DNA of 64,000 bases, from NCBI RefSeq assembly GCF_900104395.1, contig NZ_FMXX01000004.1, one strand, 5' to 3'. This DNA is from Fusobacterium_C necrophorum (GTDB lineage Bacteria; Fusobacteriota; Fusobacteriia; Fusobacteriales; Fusobacteriaceae). The position numbers and the translations under genes are program-made. Of the stretch, positions 8,019 to 15,880 are shown piece after piece; the stretch's first letter is position 1; every line of letters starts with the position of its first letter. A model generated the notes under the pieces. The model had not been told where the DNA came from. It saw only the letters and a program-made list of their open reading frames with translations, and ran no database searches.

Positions 8019-9659
8019 TTATAATAAACGATTTTGAGAGAATACTTTGACTTTCTTGCCGCAAAAAGCTATTCCTAACAACAAGAGCTTAGCAATACCT
8101 CTTTCCCGTAATTCCACATCATAATAGTTCTCTTCCATTTGTGTTATCGCTTCTTCCGCTTTCTTTTCCAAGTCTTCTTCTCTCTTGGCTACCTTAAATT
8201 CAAATAAATATGCAGTATTCTCTTTTCGCTTCGGCTCCAATAATAAGTCGTATCTTCCATAGCCGCTCTCTTGGTTGGAACGAACATGATATTCTTTCGT
8301 TAAGGAAAGCAACATTCCCAACACTAGATTATGATAATATTTTTCCTGGATACTTCCATCATAATAGCTCATGCTGCGAGATAAGATACTCTGTAGCTTT
8401 CTCTCGAATCCCAAAAGATTCTCTTTTTTTAATTCCCTTATCATTTCTTGAAACAAGTCCACTCCACCTAAAAAACGATTTAAAAAACTCTTTTCAAAGA
8501 AACTATAAATTTCACGATTGGGAATACTTAATGCATATCTTTCCTTTTCTCCCAGTTCCTCAGCTTTTAGATATCCACTATGAGTGAGTAATTGCCATAC
8601 TTCATTTGGATTTTGCATATCTTGAAAACTAAAACTGTAGTCCAAGGTCTTAGGAAGAGAACTGCCTTGAAATATTTTTCGTAAATCTTCAAAAATATCC
8701 TTTCCGGATTTTTCTAACAAATCATAGACCAAAAAATTATTCGATGTTCCCACCCAATAAGCTCCCACTTTACGATTCGAAATATAATTGATAATTGACC
8801 ACGGATTATAGATCTCTATCTTCCCGAAACAATATCCGTCATACCATTCTTTCACTTCTTGCAAATTGGACTCCAACTCATAATAGTTTAAAGCTTCTTT
8901 GACTTCCATTTCTGTTAAGCCAAAGTAAGAGCTGTATCTCTCATCTAAAATACTATAAACCGCTAAGTTATTTAATCCTGAAAAAATTCCTTCTTTCGCT
9001 ACTCGCAAGATGCCTGTCATAACTCCTAATTCCAAGCAAACATTATCCTTTAAAGCGGCACTATAGAAATTTCGGAAAAAAGTCATGGCTTCCTCATAAT
9101 ATCCATTCTCATATGCAGATACCACCGGAGTGTCGTATTCATCTAACAAAATGACTACCTTTTTCTCATGATATCTCGATAGGTATTTACTCAAATCTTT
9201 TAAAGCATCAAAATAATTTCCATCCGCTTCTTCCAACCAAATACCATCAAAATTTTTTAAATCTCTTTGATCTAAGTCATCTCGAAGATACTTGTATTCC
9301 GCAAATAAATCGGATAATACTTTGTGTATTCTCTTACTACAATCTTGCCAACTCACTTCTTTCATATCCTTCAAAGAAAGATATATCACAGGATACTTTC
9401 CTTGTTTTTCAAAATGAGAAGATTTCCGGATATCTAAGCCTGTAAATAACTTTTTATGATTCTCGGCATTCTTAATATCAAAAAAATATCGTAACATCGA
9501 CATATTTAAGGTCTTTCCGAATCTTCTCGGACGAGTAAACAGTTTTACCTTTGCTCCATCCTGTACAATTTCTTTCAGCAAATTTGTCTTATCAATAAAA
9601 TAGTAATTTCCTTCTATCAATTCTTTAAAATCACTCACTCCGATAGGTAATTGTTTCAT
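8019..9659 (-). CDS. AAA-ATPase-like / PD-(D/E)XK nuclease domain protein, copy 1
   Basis: A 546-residue protein of the large family pairing an N-terminal AAA-ATPase-like domain with a C-terminal PD-(D/E)XK nuclease-like domain. The start GVSDFKELIEGNYYFIDKT is the family opening. The Walker A-like RPRRFGKT lies near residue 45 and Walker B VVILLDEYDTP near residue 170. A GRYDLLLEP ... FEFKVAK pair near residues 465-490 supplies the D and E-x-K of the nuclease core, followed by QMEE. The cellular role of this family is not established; such genes occur in many paralogous copies in gut and oral anaerobes. A second copy lies at 21.5-23.1 kb. Both share the same ribosome-site context (AGAGGTG). 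Confidence 0.85.
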   Translation of the reverse strand: MKQLPIGVSDFKELIEGNYYFIDKTNLLKEIVQDGAKVKLFTRPRRFGKTLNMSMLRYFFDIKNAENHKKLFTGLDIRKSSHFEKQGKYPVIYLSLKDMKEVSWQDCSKRIHKVLSDLFAEYKYLRDDLDQRDLKNFDGIWLEEADGNYFDALKDLSKYLSRYHEKKVVILLDEYDTPVVSAYENGYYEEAMTFFRNFYSAALKDNVCLELGVMTGILRVAKEGIFSGLNNLAVYSILDERYSSYFGLTEMEVKEALNYYELESNLQEVKEWYDGYCFGKIEIYNPWSIINYISNRKVGAYWVGTSNNFLVYDLLEKSGKDIFEDLRKIFQGSSLPKTLDYSFSFQDMQNPNEVWQLLTHSGYLKAEELGEKERYALSIPNREIYSFFEKSFLNRFLGGVDLFQEMIRELKKENLLGFERKLQSILSRSMSYYDGSIQEKYYHNLVLGMLLSLTKEYHVRSNQESGYGRYDLLLEPKRKENTAYLFEFKVAKREEDLEKKAEEAITQMEENYYDVELRERGIAKLLLLGIAFCGKKVKVFSQNRLL

Positions 9660-9752
9660 GAAAGCACCTCTCTTTCTGGTTCTTTTTCTTTTATTATATC
9701 ATGAATTCTTTCTTATTCTAATAAGAAATTACAGAAACTTTATTTTTAACCA

Positions 9753-9810
9753 TAGAAAAAGGATTTTAAAGATTTTGTCTCCAAAATCCCTAAAATCCTC
9801 TTGAAAATTT
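9753..9810. repeat. Dispersed repeat, copy 1 (carries a terminator hairpin)
   Basis: This stretch, starting TAGAAAAAGG and ending CTTGAAAATT, recurs almost unchanged at 11924 and 23214. It lies between the start of the nuclease-like gene and the end of the DUF4435 gene. With copy 2 it flanks the ATPase/DUF4435 gene pair on both sides in the same orientation. Confidence 0.8.
9760..9799 (-). terminator. Terminator of the PARIS-like operon
   Basis: Arms AGGATTTTAAAGATTTTG (9760-9777) and CAAAATCCCTAAAATCCT (9782-9799) pair over 18 bases with two mismatches and a four-base loop. On the minus strand the stem is followed by TTTTTC, as expected for a terminator after the gene ending at 9849. Confidence 0.75.
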
Positions 9811-9848
9811 TTATTTGTCAATTATATAGTAACAAAGACCCTTTTCGA

Positions 9849-10715
9849 TTATTTTATAATTTTATTTAATTCTTGTTTCAATTCTAAAATATCTTGTGTA
9901 TTAATTTTCAAGGAAAAATCTAACAATAAATTACTAAAACTGTTTTGGGAAATAATATCGGAAAAAATAGACGAGGAAGAACACCAGGAAATAATCAATT
10001 CCAATACTTTTTTCGCATTTATATCATATTTTTTGATATAAGTATATTTATAATTACAAAAATTAGAATTTTTATATACTAACAATATCTCTTTGCTTTG
10101 TTGCAATAATTTTTTCCAATCAACTCTTAGGGTAGAACTCTCTATATAGGATACATAATTTAACTCTCTTTTGGTAAATGCTAATTGATTTTTTAGTTGA
10201 TTTTTAGAAAGAAAATCCACATATTTCAAAATTTTTTCAATATCTTTTTCACAAACTGAACAAGCCGAAAAAGAACAAATAACATCTTTCAGTAAAGAAA
10301 CAGAAATAAAATAATTTTCAATACAATATCTATCCCAAATTAAAAAATTGGAATGTTTCTTCAAGTATTTATATAAATAAGAATAGCTATTCTTTATAGT
10401 AAAATGAGGATGCTGCTCAGGATATTTATCATCAAAATCTTTGTCCAAAATGTAGTATTTATGCTTTTCTTCTTTGTATCTACTAGAACGATGATATGTT
10501 TCCAATACTCCTGTCTTACCTTTTTGAGTATCTATGATAGATATTTTTTTATCCCATGTAGGATATAACCCTGTCAACAACTTTTTATAATAATGACCTC
10601 TCTTTTTATCTTCCACAAAAATTACAATATTATGAGAAAGAAATCTACCAATCACACTAGAATCCACTTCTATTTTTTTAGAAAATTTTTTAATCTCCGG
10701 AGATATTATGTTCAT
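9849..10715 (-). CDS. DUF4435 / TOPRIM-like protein, AriB-like component of a PARIS-type module
   Basis: A 288-residue protein whose N-terminal third looks like the DUF4435 TOPRIM-type fold: an acidic strand end IVIFVEDKK (E35), then HYYKKLL, and YYILDKDFDD with D91 and D93. These are the expected metal-binding positions. The remaining helical part, with several cysteines around residues 150-160, is not recognised. It starts 26 bases inside the ATPase gene, after an AAGGTG ribosome site, so the two are translationally coupled. In PARIS, AriB is a TOPRIM nuclease held by the AriA ATPase and released when a phage inhibitor is sensed. That role is inferred from pair architecture and order; similarity was not computed. 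A different ATPase/TOPRIM defence pair remains possible. Confidence 0.6.
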   Translation of the reverse strand: MNIISPEIKKFSKKIEVDSSVIGRFLSHNIVIFVEDKKRGHYYKKLLTGLYPTWDKKISIIDTQKGKTGVLETYHRSSRYKEEKHKYYILDKDFDDKYPEQHPHFTIKNSYSYLYKYLKKHSNFLIWDRYCIENYFISVSLLKDVICSFSACSVCEKDIEKILKYVDFLSKNQLKNQLAFTKRELNYVSYIESSTLRVDWKKLLQQSKEILLVYKNSNFCNYKYTYIKKYDINAKKVLELIISWCSSSSIFSDIISQNSFSNLLLDFSLKINTQDILELKQELNKIIK

Positions 10716-11835
10716 TCACATCACCTTGACTTTGAGTCATATCAATAATTCCTTTTTCATTCATATTTTGAAGAATAAAAGGAGAGTGAGTTGCAATAAT
10801 CAATTGAGAAGTTGTATTATTTTCATTTTGTAATATTTTCCCCATCACTTCTCCTAATGACACTTGCCATTCTATATGTAAGGATCTCTCAGGTTCATCT
10901 AAAAGAATTATGGTATTTGATTTACATTCAAAGAAAAGTTTAGTATATACAATCAATAATTCGGTTTCTCCCGAAGATAAATCCTCAACTTTAATATCCC
11001 CACCTTTCAATAAAGAACGAATATGAATGTCTGTATTTTCTTTATCTAAATAGACTTCTTTTCCTGTTTGTTGAAAAAATGAATTGATTCCATCTAAATA
11101 TTGAAAGATAGTGTTATCCTTTATTTCTTTTATCAAATTACTTAAATATTCTTTTGTTGATTTTTCCCATAAACCGGTTACTATTTTTATAGGATTCAAT
11201 ATTTCTTCTAAAGAAATAAATGAATTTTCACCTTCTATAAAAGAAATATTTTTATTGATGATACTCTCTAAATATTTTTTTCTGTCATCTATGTATTGAA
11301 TACCATATGACCAAAAATTTATCTTATCCATAAATTTATCATAATAATTTTTAGATAAGTTCATTCGAAATCTTCCTTGAAATATAGATTCTAATGACTT
11401 TTTATAAAACTTTAAATCTTCTTCCAATTCCTTTTCTTCATTCTCTGTATTCAATCCCTGAATTTCTTCTTGTATTTTCATTATCTTATCTTCATAGTAA
11501 CTTTTCATATACCGGTTCATCCTAGAATCAAAAATAATACACTGAAATCTTTCTTCTTCTATATTTCCATTATTTTTTTGAATTAGTTCTTGATTTTCTC
11601 TTCTTTGAATTTCAATTTCAAATTCCTCTTTTTCATCTTGAAAAGAAAATAATATTTTTTCATAATCTAATTTTTTTAAAAAACTAATTTTTTTTGTGAG
11701 AAAAGCATCTATAATTCTTAAAATACTTGATTTTCCACTTCCGTTAATCCCAATTAAACAATTCTGTTTCTGAAAATGAATATCAAAATTTTGATATCCG
11801 TATAGTTTATCTATTTTAATTCTTTTGAGTATCAT
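10690..11835 (-). CDS. AAA (AAA_15/RecF-like) ATPase, AriA-like component of a PARIS-type module
   Basis: A 381-residue SMC/RecF-like ATPase. Walker A GINGSGKSS lies at residues 29-37, a charged coiled region fills about 90-250, the signature LSSGETELL follows, then Walker B IILLDEPERSLH and the switch histidine in IIATHSPF. This is the layout of stand-alone AAA_15/AAA_21 ATPases found in defence operons. The ATG at 11835 is chosen over the upstream in-frame GTG (11844) because an AGAGGTG site lies six bases before it. The downstream gene encodes a DUF4435/TOPRIM-like protein, the ariA-ariB arrangement of PARIS. By eye, both genes look more AT-rich than their neighbours, suggesting acquisition. 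Confidence 0.7.
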   Translation of the reverse strand: MILKRIKIDKLYGYQNFDIHFQKQNCLIGINGSGKSSILRIIDAFLTKKISFLKKLDYEKILFSFQDEKEEFEIEIQRRENQELIQKNNGNIEEERFQCIIFDSRMNRYMKSYYEDKIMKIQEEIQGLNTENEEKELEEDLKFYKKSLESIFQGRFRMNLSKNYYDKFMDKINFWSYGIQYIDDRKKYLESIINKNISFIEGENSFISLEEILNPIKIVTGLWEKSTKEYLSNLIKEIKDNTIFQYLDGINSFFQQTGKEVYLDKENTDIHIRSLLKGGDIKVEDLSSGETELLIVYTKLFFECKSNTIILLDEPERSLHIEWQVSLGEVMGKILQNENNTTSQLIIATHSPFILQNMNEKGIIDMTQSQGDVNEHNISGD

Positions 11836-11863
11836 ACCCTTCACCTCTTTTAAGCTTTTTATT

Positions 11864-11893
11864 ATTATACTATATCTTTTATTATATTATCAA
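11864..11893 (-). promoter_or_regulatory. Candidate promoter of the PARIS-like operon
   Basis: Minus-strand TTGATA (11893-11888) and TATAAT (11869-11864) are 18 bases apart, about 30 bases before the chosen start. The region is very AT-rich, so a chance match is possible. Confidence 0.5.
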
Positions 11894-11923
11894 GAAATAA
11901 AACTTCGTTTATCCCTGAATATA

Positions 11924-12018
11924 TAGAAAAAGGATTTTAAAGATTTTGTCTCCAAAATCTCTAAAATCCTCTTGAGAATCTCCTATTCCGCTCTCCATCA
12001 ACACCATTTGATAAAGAG
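11924..12018. repeat. Dispersed repeat, copy 2 (extended form)
   Basis: A 95-base unit that aligns without gaps to 23214-23308. It includes the terminator hairpin and a second conserved block, CATCAACACCATTTGATAAA, about 30 bases further on. The first 58 bases also match copy 1 at 9753. It lies between the start of the ATPase gene and the end of the autotransporter gene. Confidence 0.8.
11931..11970 (-). terminator. Terminator of the receptor-autotransporter operon
   Basis: Arms at 11931-11948 and 11953-11970 pair over 18 bases with one mismatch. On the minus strand a TTTTTC run follows. It stands about 90 bases after the autotransporter stop codon. It is nearly identical to the hairpins at 9760 and 23221. 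Confidence 0.75.
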
Positions 12019-12058
12019 CTTAAAGTTTCATAACTTATTCTTCTTTGAGGTTGTCAAA

Positions 12059-15000
12059 CTAAAAAGAATATCCTGCTTTCAATCCAATTTTTACATCACT
12101 TTGATCGTTATTGGTAATATAAGTTCCTTCCAATCCATAGTTAAATCCTAAATCCAATTGCATATTGTAATCCAGATAGATTTTGACTGCATCTTTTTTC
12201 GTTTTATCTCCCATAATATTATAGCCTGTGCTGCTATTACGAACCTTCGCTTTTAGATCTTTATTATCGTAACCGGATAGTCCGAAAATTCCTGAAATTC
12301 CTGCAGATAAAGTACTTTTCTTGGAGTCATCATAAAGAGTTTTGGCAAGACTGATTCCTAACTCCCCATCTACATAGTGATAATCTTTGGCAGCAATCTC
12401 CAAGTTCAATCCATCTTTTTCCTTTACTTTTCCTTGATGAATCAAGCTATAAGAAAGAATTCCTTTTCCTCGCAAAATTAAATCATTTTGTAGCGGATGA
12501 CTATAAACAAATCCTGTGTAAGTACTCAAAGCTCCTATTTGAGAATGCCCTTTCGAATGTAATTCCTGATAATTATTTTTCAATTGTCGTTTTACCGTAT
12601 AGTATCCGTATTGTAATCCTAACCCGCTAATCCATTCCAAATTTGGAGTAGTTAACTTTTTATTTACATAAGCTCCTGCATAAGCACTGACTCCTTTAAT
12701 ACTGGATTCGGTTGCTACGGTTCTCAATGTTCTACTGTAAGTTTCCGTGTGATCCGTATTGGCTCCTCCTACAATTCCTCCTATTCTCAATCCTTTCTTA
12801 TATTCTTCTTCAAAAATTCCATAACCTGTATAGATATTTCCTTTAAAATTCTTTTGCACTGTTCTTGAAGAAATGAATCCACCACGAGTATACAAAGTCT
12901 TCTTTTCAAGAAGAGAATGATCGATATCATAAGGAAGATTTGTATAAGTAGAAAGTTCATTTTTGGCAACCTTATTCAATTTCGAATAAATATTTCTTTC
13001 TTGTAACTGTGAGATGATATTTTTTAACTCCGATAAGGCTTCTTCTTCTCTGATAGTGTAGAACAGCATATTTTTTAATTCCATATAATTTCTTCTATCA
13101 TTATTGTAATAATTTTCAAAATTATTTGCCGTCTCATTATCCAAAGTACTTTCTGTCATGGAAGCTTGCTTTTGTAGATGAGTTCCTAAAGAAGAAAATG
13201 TACTAAATAATCCTTCCACTTTAGTACTCTCTTCCAGTTTTATATCTTTTAAACTTTTTGTCAAACTTTCCAAGGTACTTTTAATTGATTTTAATGTTTC
13301 CATGGTAGGATATTTTTTGGCAAGTTCGGCAACTACTTCCTGATCAATTCCTTCTACTACTTCTTTCACTTCTTGAATTTTTCTTTTAATAGTTGCCTCA
13401 TCATAAGTTTTTTGTCGAAGTTCTTGCCATGTTTCTCCAGGATTTAAATTTGTAATATTTTCTCCTTGTTTTGCAAATTCCAGTTTTTTATATTCTTCTG
13501 AGTTTACTAATCCTTTAAATTGCTCCGTCTTCTCTTTTAATTTTTTCATATTCTCTGAATCCGCAATTTTTCGAACTCTTTCTATCGCTTCTTTTTGAGC
13601 AGTGTCAGAAAGATTCAATTGTCCAATTTCTTGTATAATTTCTTCCGGAGAAACAGTTTTAATCAGATGAATCAATCTGGTTTTCTTTGTTTCTTCTCTA
13701 TCATCATCGGCAACGTTAAAGGTCGTTTTCTTGTTGGTCGTTGTCAAAGTAGGCTGAAGAATATCTAACCTTCCCGAACGATGAATACTTCCATAGACAG
13801 CATTTTCTTTTTCGTTCAATGCCTTAATTTTCTCTTTGATTTTTACTTGTAGCAAAGAGTTTTCATTTTCTTTTTCTTCCTTATTTTCAATGGTATGAGC
13901 AATAGAATCTGAAATTAGTTTTATTTCCATATCCAATTCTTTAGCAGGGTCATGGAAATCCTGTGTTTTATATTTTAATTTTCGTCCCATATCGACAACA
14001 GAATTTTTAGAAATTCGACTGGTCATGAGTTCAACATAGAAATCATTTCTGTTATCTGATGTGGTTACCGTATCTGAAGATCTAAAAACAATCTTAGGAT
14101 CCGAATCTTTAAAAGCATGTTGAATCAAATGTCCTTTTTCATTTGTTACAGAGGGATCAATATCCAAGCTTAAAGAAGTTCGCCCAGATAAAGAAGCATG
14201 TGAAGTATCCCCAATAGCTCCCGAAACATTGACAAAGGCAATATTTTTCAGGGCTGCTCTTGGTCCCAGAATAATATTGGTTCCATATCTTCCGGTAAAT
14301 TGCTCTTGAATGGTTAATTGATTATGCCCTCCTCCCAAGTCTACAATTCCGTCAATTCTTCCCTGTCCTCGAAATTCCACATTTTTTCCAAGATATTTTC
14401 GAATCAGATTTTTATTGGCAATGGCAATTTTTAACCATTTCTTATCCTTTTCTTCTACTCCCCAACCATCATAAAAACCATGTTTTTTGGGAATTTCTTT
14501 GCTAATCTCTTCATACAATTTTTCAGATTTTTTATTCGCCTCTTGATAAATTTTATCCTGTTCAAAATATTTTTCTAACAATTCCTTTGCATCAGGATAT
14601 TTTCCTATGAGCTCTCCTTTTTTCTCTTCCTTCAAATCCCACCAATATAATCCGCTAGGCCAGTTCTTATCGTTTTGTACTCTTCTTTTTTCTTTCTCTG
14701 CTTCTTCTTTCTTTCTATCCTCAATTTCTTTCTCTTTAGAAGCCTTTTCCAATTCTCCTTTCATTGCCGATAATTCTTTTTCAAATTCTCCTCCTTTTTC
14801 AAATGGTTTTACCCATTTTTCATTGAACTTCTCAGGAGTTAATTCTTTTTTATCTTTTTCATACTGCTCTTTGAGTTCTTTCTTTCTAGAATCAAATTCT
14901 ACTACATTCTCTGGATATTTAAATTTATCCTCCACTACAATACTATTATTCTTGGTATAGAAAACACGTCCACTGCTGTCTTTCTTATCTGTAGATTCTG

Positions 15001-15862
15001 TAGGGTTATATAAATAAATATTTGTAAAGATATCATCCTTATATTCCTGTTTTTTTGTCCCCCATCGAATTTCCGGAATGGATACAGGTTCTATATGTAA
15101 TAAAACTTTCCATTCTTTTCCATTTTTATCTGTAGTATACAATTCTCCATTTTTCATTTCAATTTTTTTATGCTCTGAATCTTTCAGCTTTTCTTCTAAT
15201 TTTTTCTTAATATATTCTAAAGCCTTCTCTCTACTTTGCCCTTCAATATTTTTCTTATACTCATCTACAGAAATTCCCAATTGATCTCTTTCTTTAAATG
15301 GTCTCTTATAAACTCCTTCTATCACATATCTATCATTCTCTTGCTCTCTTGTCTCTTCCAATTTTTTATCAAAGTGATCTGTTCCTGTAATTAAAATATC
15401 TTTCACAACATTTCCACTTCCAAAGTAAAATCTTTTCTGATTTCCTTCTCTAGAATAGGACAATCTATCAAACGTTCCATCCTCTTTTAATGCCTTATCT
15501 TTTTTCTCTACTAAATCATGAACACTGTGATAGTCAATTGATGTTGATGTTTTTTTACTAGTTAATTCTACTTTATCAGTATTGTATTCCCCTACGAATT
15601 GTGCCACCGGAACCAAATCCACATTTCCAAGATGTCTACTATCCCGACCTTTTTGTAAATAGTTAGAAAAAATCCCTTTCTGTCGATTTTGTTCATCTAC
15701 CACCCGTAATAAATCTTCATAAGCTCCTCTTTCAATAGGAACAATATGCTCCTGAGTTTCAATCACTCGATAATGAGCAGGTTCTTCATATGCTTTTCCT
15801 TCCTTAGCATAGCTAATACTGGCAAGAGATGCCAGACATAGTATAAACAATCTATTTCTCAT
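12059..15862 (-). CDS. Autotransporter (type Va) outer-membrane protein with a Lys/Glu-rich passenger
   Basis: A 1267-residue secreted protein. A cleavable signal peptide (MRNRLFILCLASLASISYA) is followed by a passenger rich in Lys and Glu with likely helical or coiled segments around 200-480 and 680-960. Between them, at about 500-620, lies a glycine-rich beta stretch (VDLGGGHNQL, LGPRAALKNIAFV) resembling autotransporter passengers. The last 280 residues alternate like a beta-barrel and end in GLKAGYSF with a terminal aromatic residue, the usual outer-membrane assembly signal. It starts 18 bases after a TonB-dependent receptor gene and has no space for its own promoter, so both are made together. 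The ligand is unknown; a host-protein binding or adhesin role is a guess. Confidence 0.85.
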   Translation of the reverse strand: MRNRLFILCLASLASISYAKEGKAYEEPAHYRVIETQEHIVPIERGAYEDLLRVVDEQNRQKGIFSNYLQKGRDSRHLGNVDLVPVAQFVGEYNTDKVELTSKKTSTSIDYHSVHDLVEKKDKALKEDGTFDRLSYSREGNQKRFYFGSGNVVKDILITGTDHFDKKLEETREQENDRYVIEGVYKRPFKERDQLGISVDEYKKNIEGQSREKALEYIKKKLEEKLKDSEHKKIEMKNGELYTTDKNGKEWKVLLHIEPVSIPEIRWGTKKQEYKDDIFTNIYLYNPTESTDKKDSSGRVFYTKNNSIVVEDKFKYPENVVEFDSRKKELKEQYEKDKKELTPEKFNEKWVKPFEKGGEFEKELSAMKGELEKASKEKEIEDRKKEEAEKEKRRVQNDKNWPSGLYWWDLKEEKKGELIGKYPDAKELLEKYFEQDKIYQEANKKSEKLYEEISKEIPKKHGFYDGWGVEEKDKKWLKIAIANKNLIRKYLGKNVEFRGQGRIDGIVDLGGGHNQLTIQEQFTGRYGTNIILGPRAALKNIAFVNVSGAIGDTSHASLSGRTSLSLDIDPSVTNEKGHLIQHAFKDSDPKIVFRSSDTVTTSDNRNDFYVELMTSRISKNSVVDMGRKLKYKTQDFHDPAKELDMEIKLISDSIAHTIENKEEKENENSLLQVKIKEKIKALNEKENAVYGSIHRSGRLDILQPTLTTTNKKTTFNVADDDREETKKTRLIHLIKTVSPEEIIQEIGQLNLSDTAQKEAIERVRKIADSENMKKLKEKTEQFKGLVNSEEYKKLEFAKQGENITNLNPGETWQELRQKTYDEATIKRKIQEVKEVVEGIDQEVVAELAKKYPTMETLKSIKSTLESLTKSLKDIKLEESTKVEGLFSTFSSLGTHLQKQASMTESTLDNETANNFENYYNNDRRNYMELKNMLFYTIREEEALSELKNIISQLQERNIYSKLNKVAKNELSTYTNLPYDIDHSLLEKKTLYTRGGFISSRTVQKNFKGNIYTGYGIFEEEYKKGLRIGGIVGGANTDHTETYSRTLRTVATESSIKGVSAYAGAYVNKKLTTPNLEWISGLGLQYGYYTVKRQLKNNYQELHSKGHSQIGALSTYTGFVYSHPLQNDLILRGKGILSYSLIHQGKVKEKDGLNLEIAAKDYHYVDGELGISLAKTLYDDSKKSTLSAGISGIFGLSGYDNKDLKAKVRNSSTGYNIMGDKTKKDAVKIYLDYNMQLDLGFNYGLEGTYITNNDQSDVKIGLKAGYSF

Positions 15863-15880
15863 TTAAATACTCCTTTTTTA

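Noticed and set aside
8019..9659. Nuclease-like paralogues considered as transposases of an insertion element
   Set aside because: No terminal inverted repeats or target duplications were seen, and the ATPase and E-x-K motifs fit the AAA-ATPase-like/PD-(D/E)XK family, not a DDE or HUH transposase.
12059..15862. Several long open frames on the opposite strand within the autotransporter gene, rich in Ser and Phe
   Set aside because: They mirror the Lys/Glu-rich coding of the real gene, lack ribosome sites and resemble no protein family.
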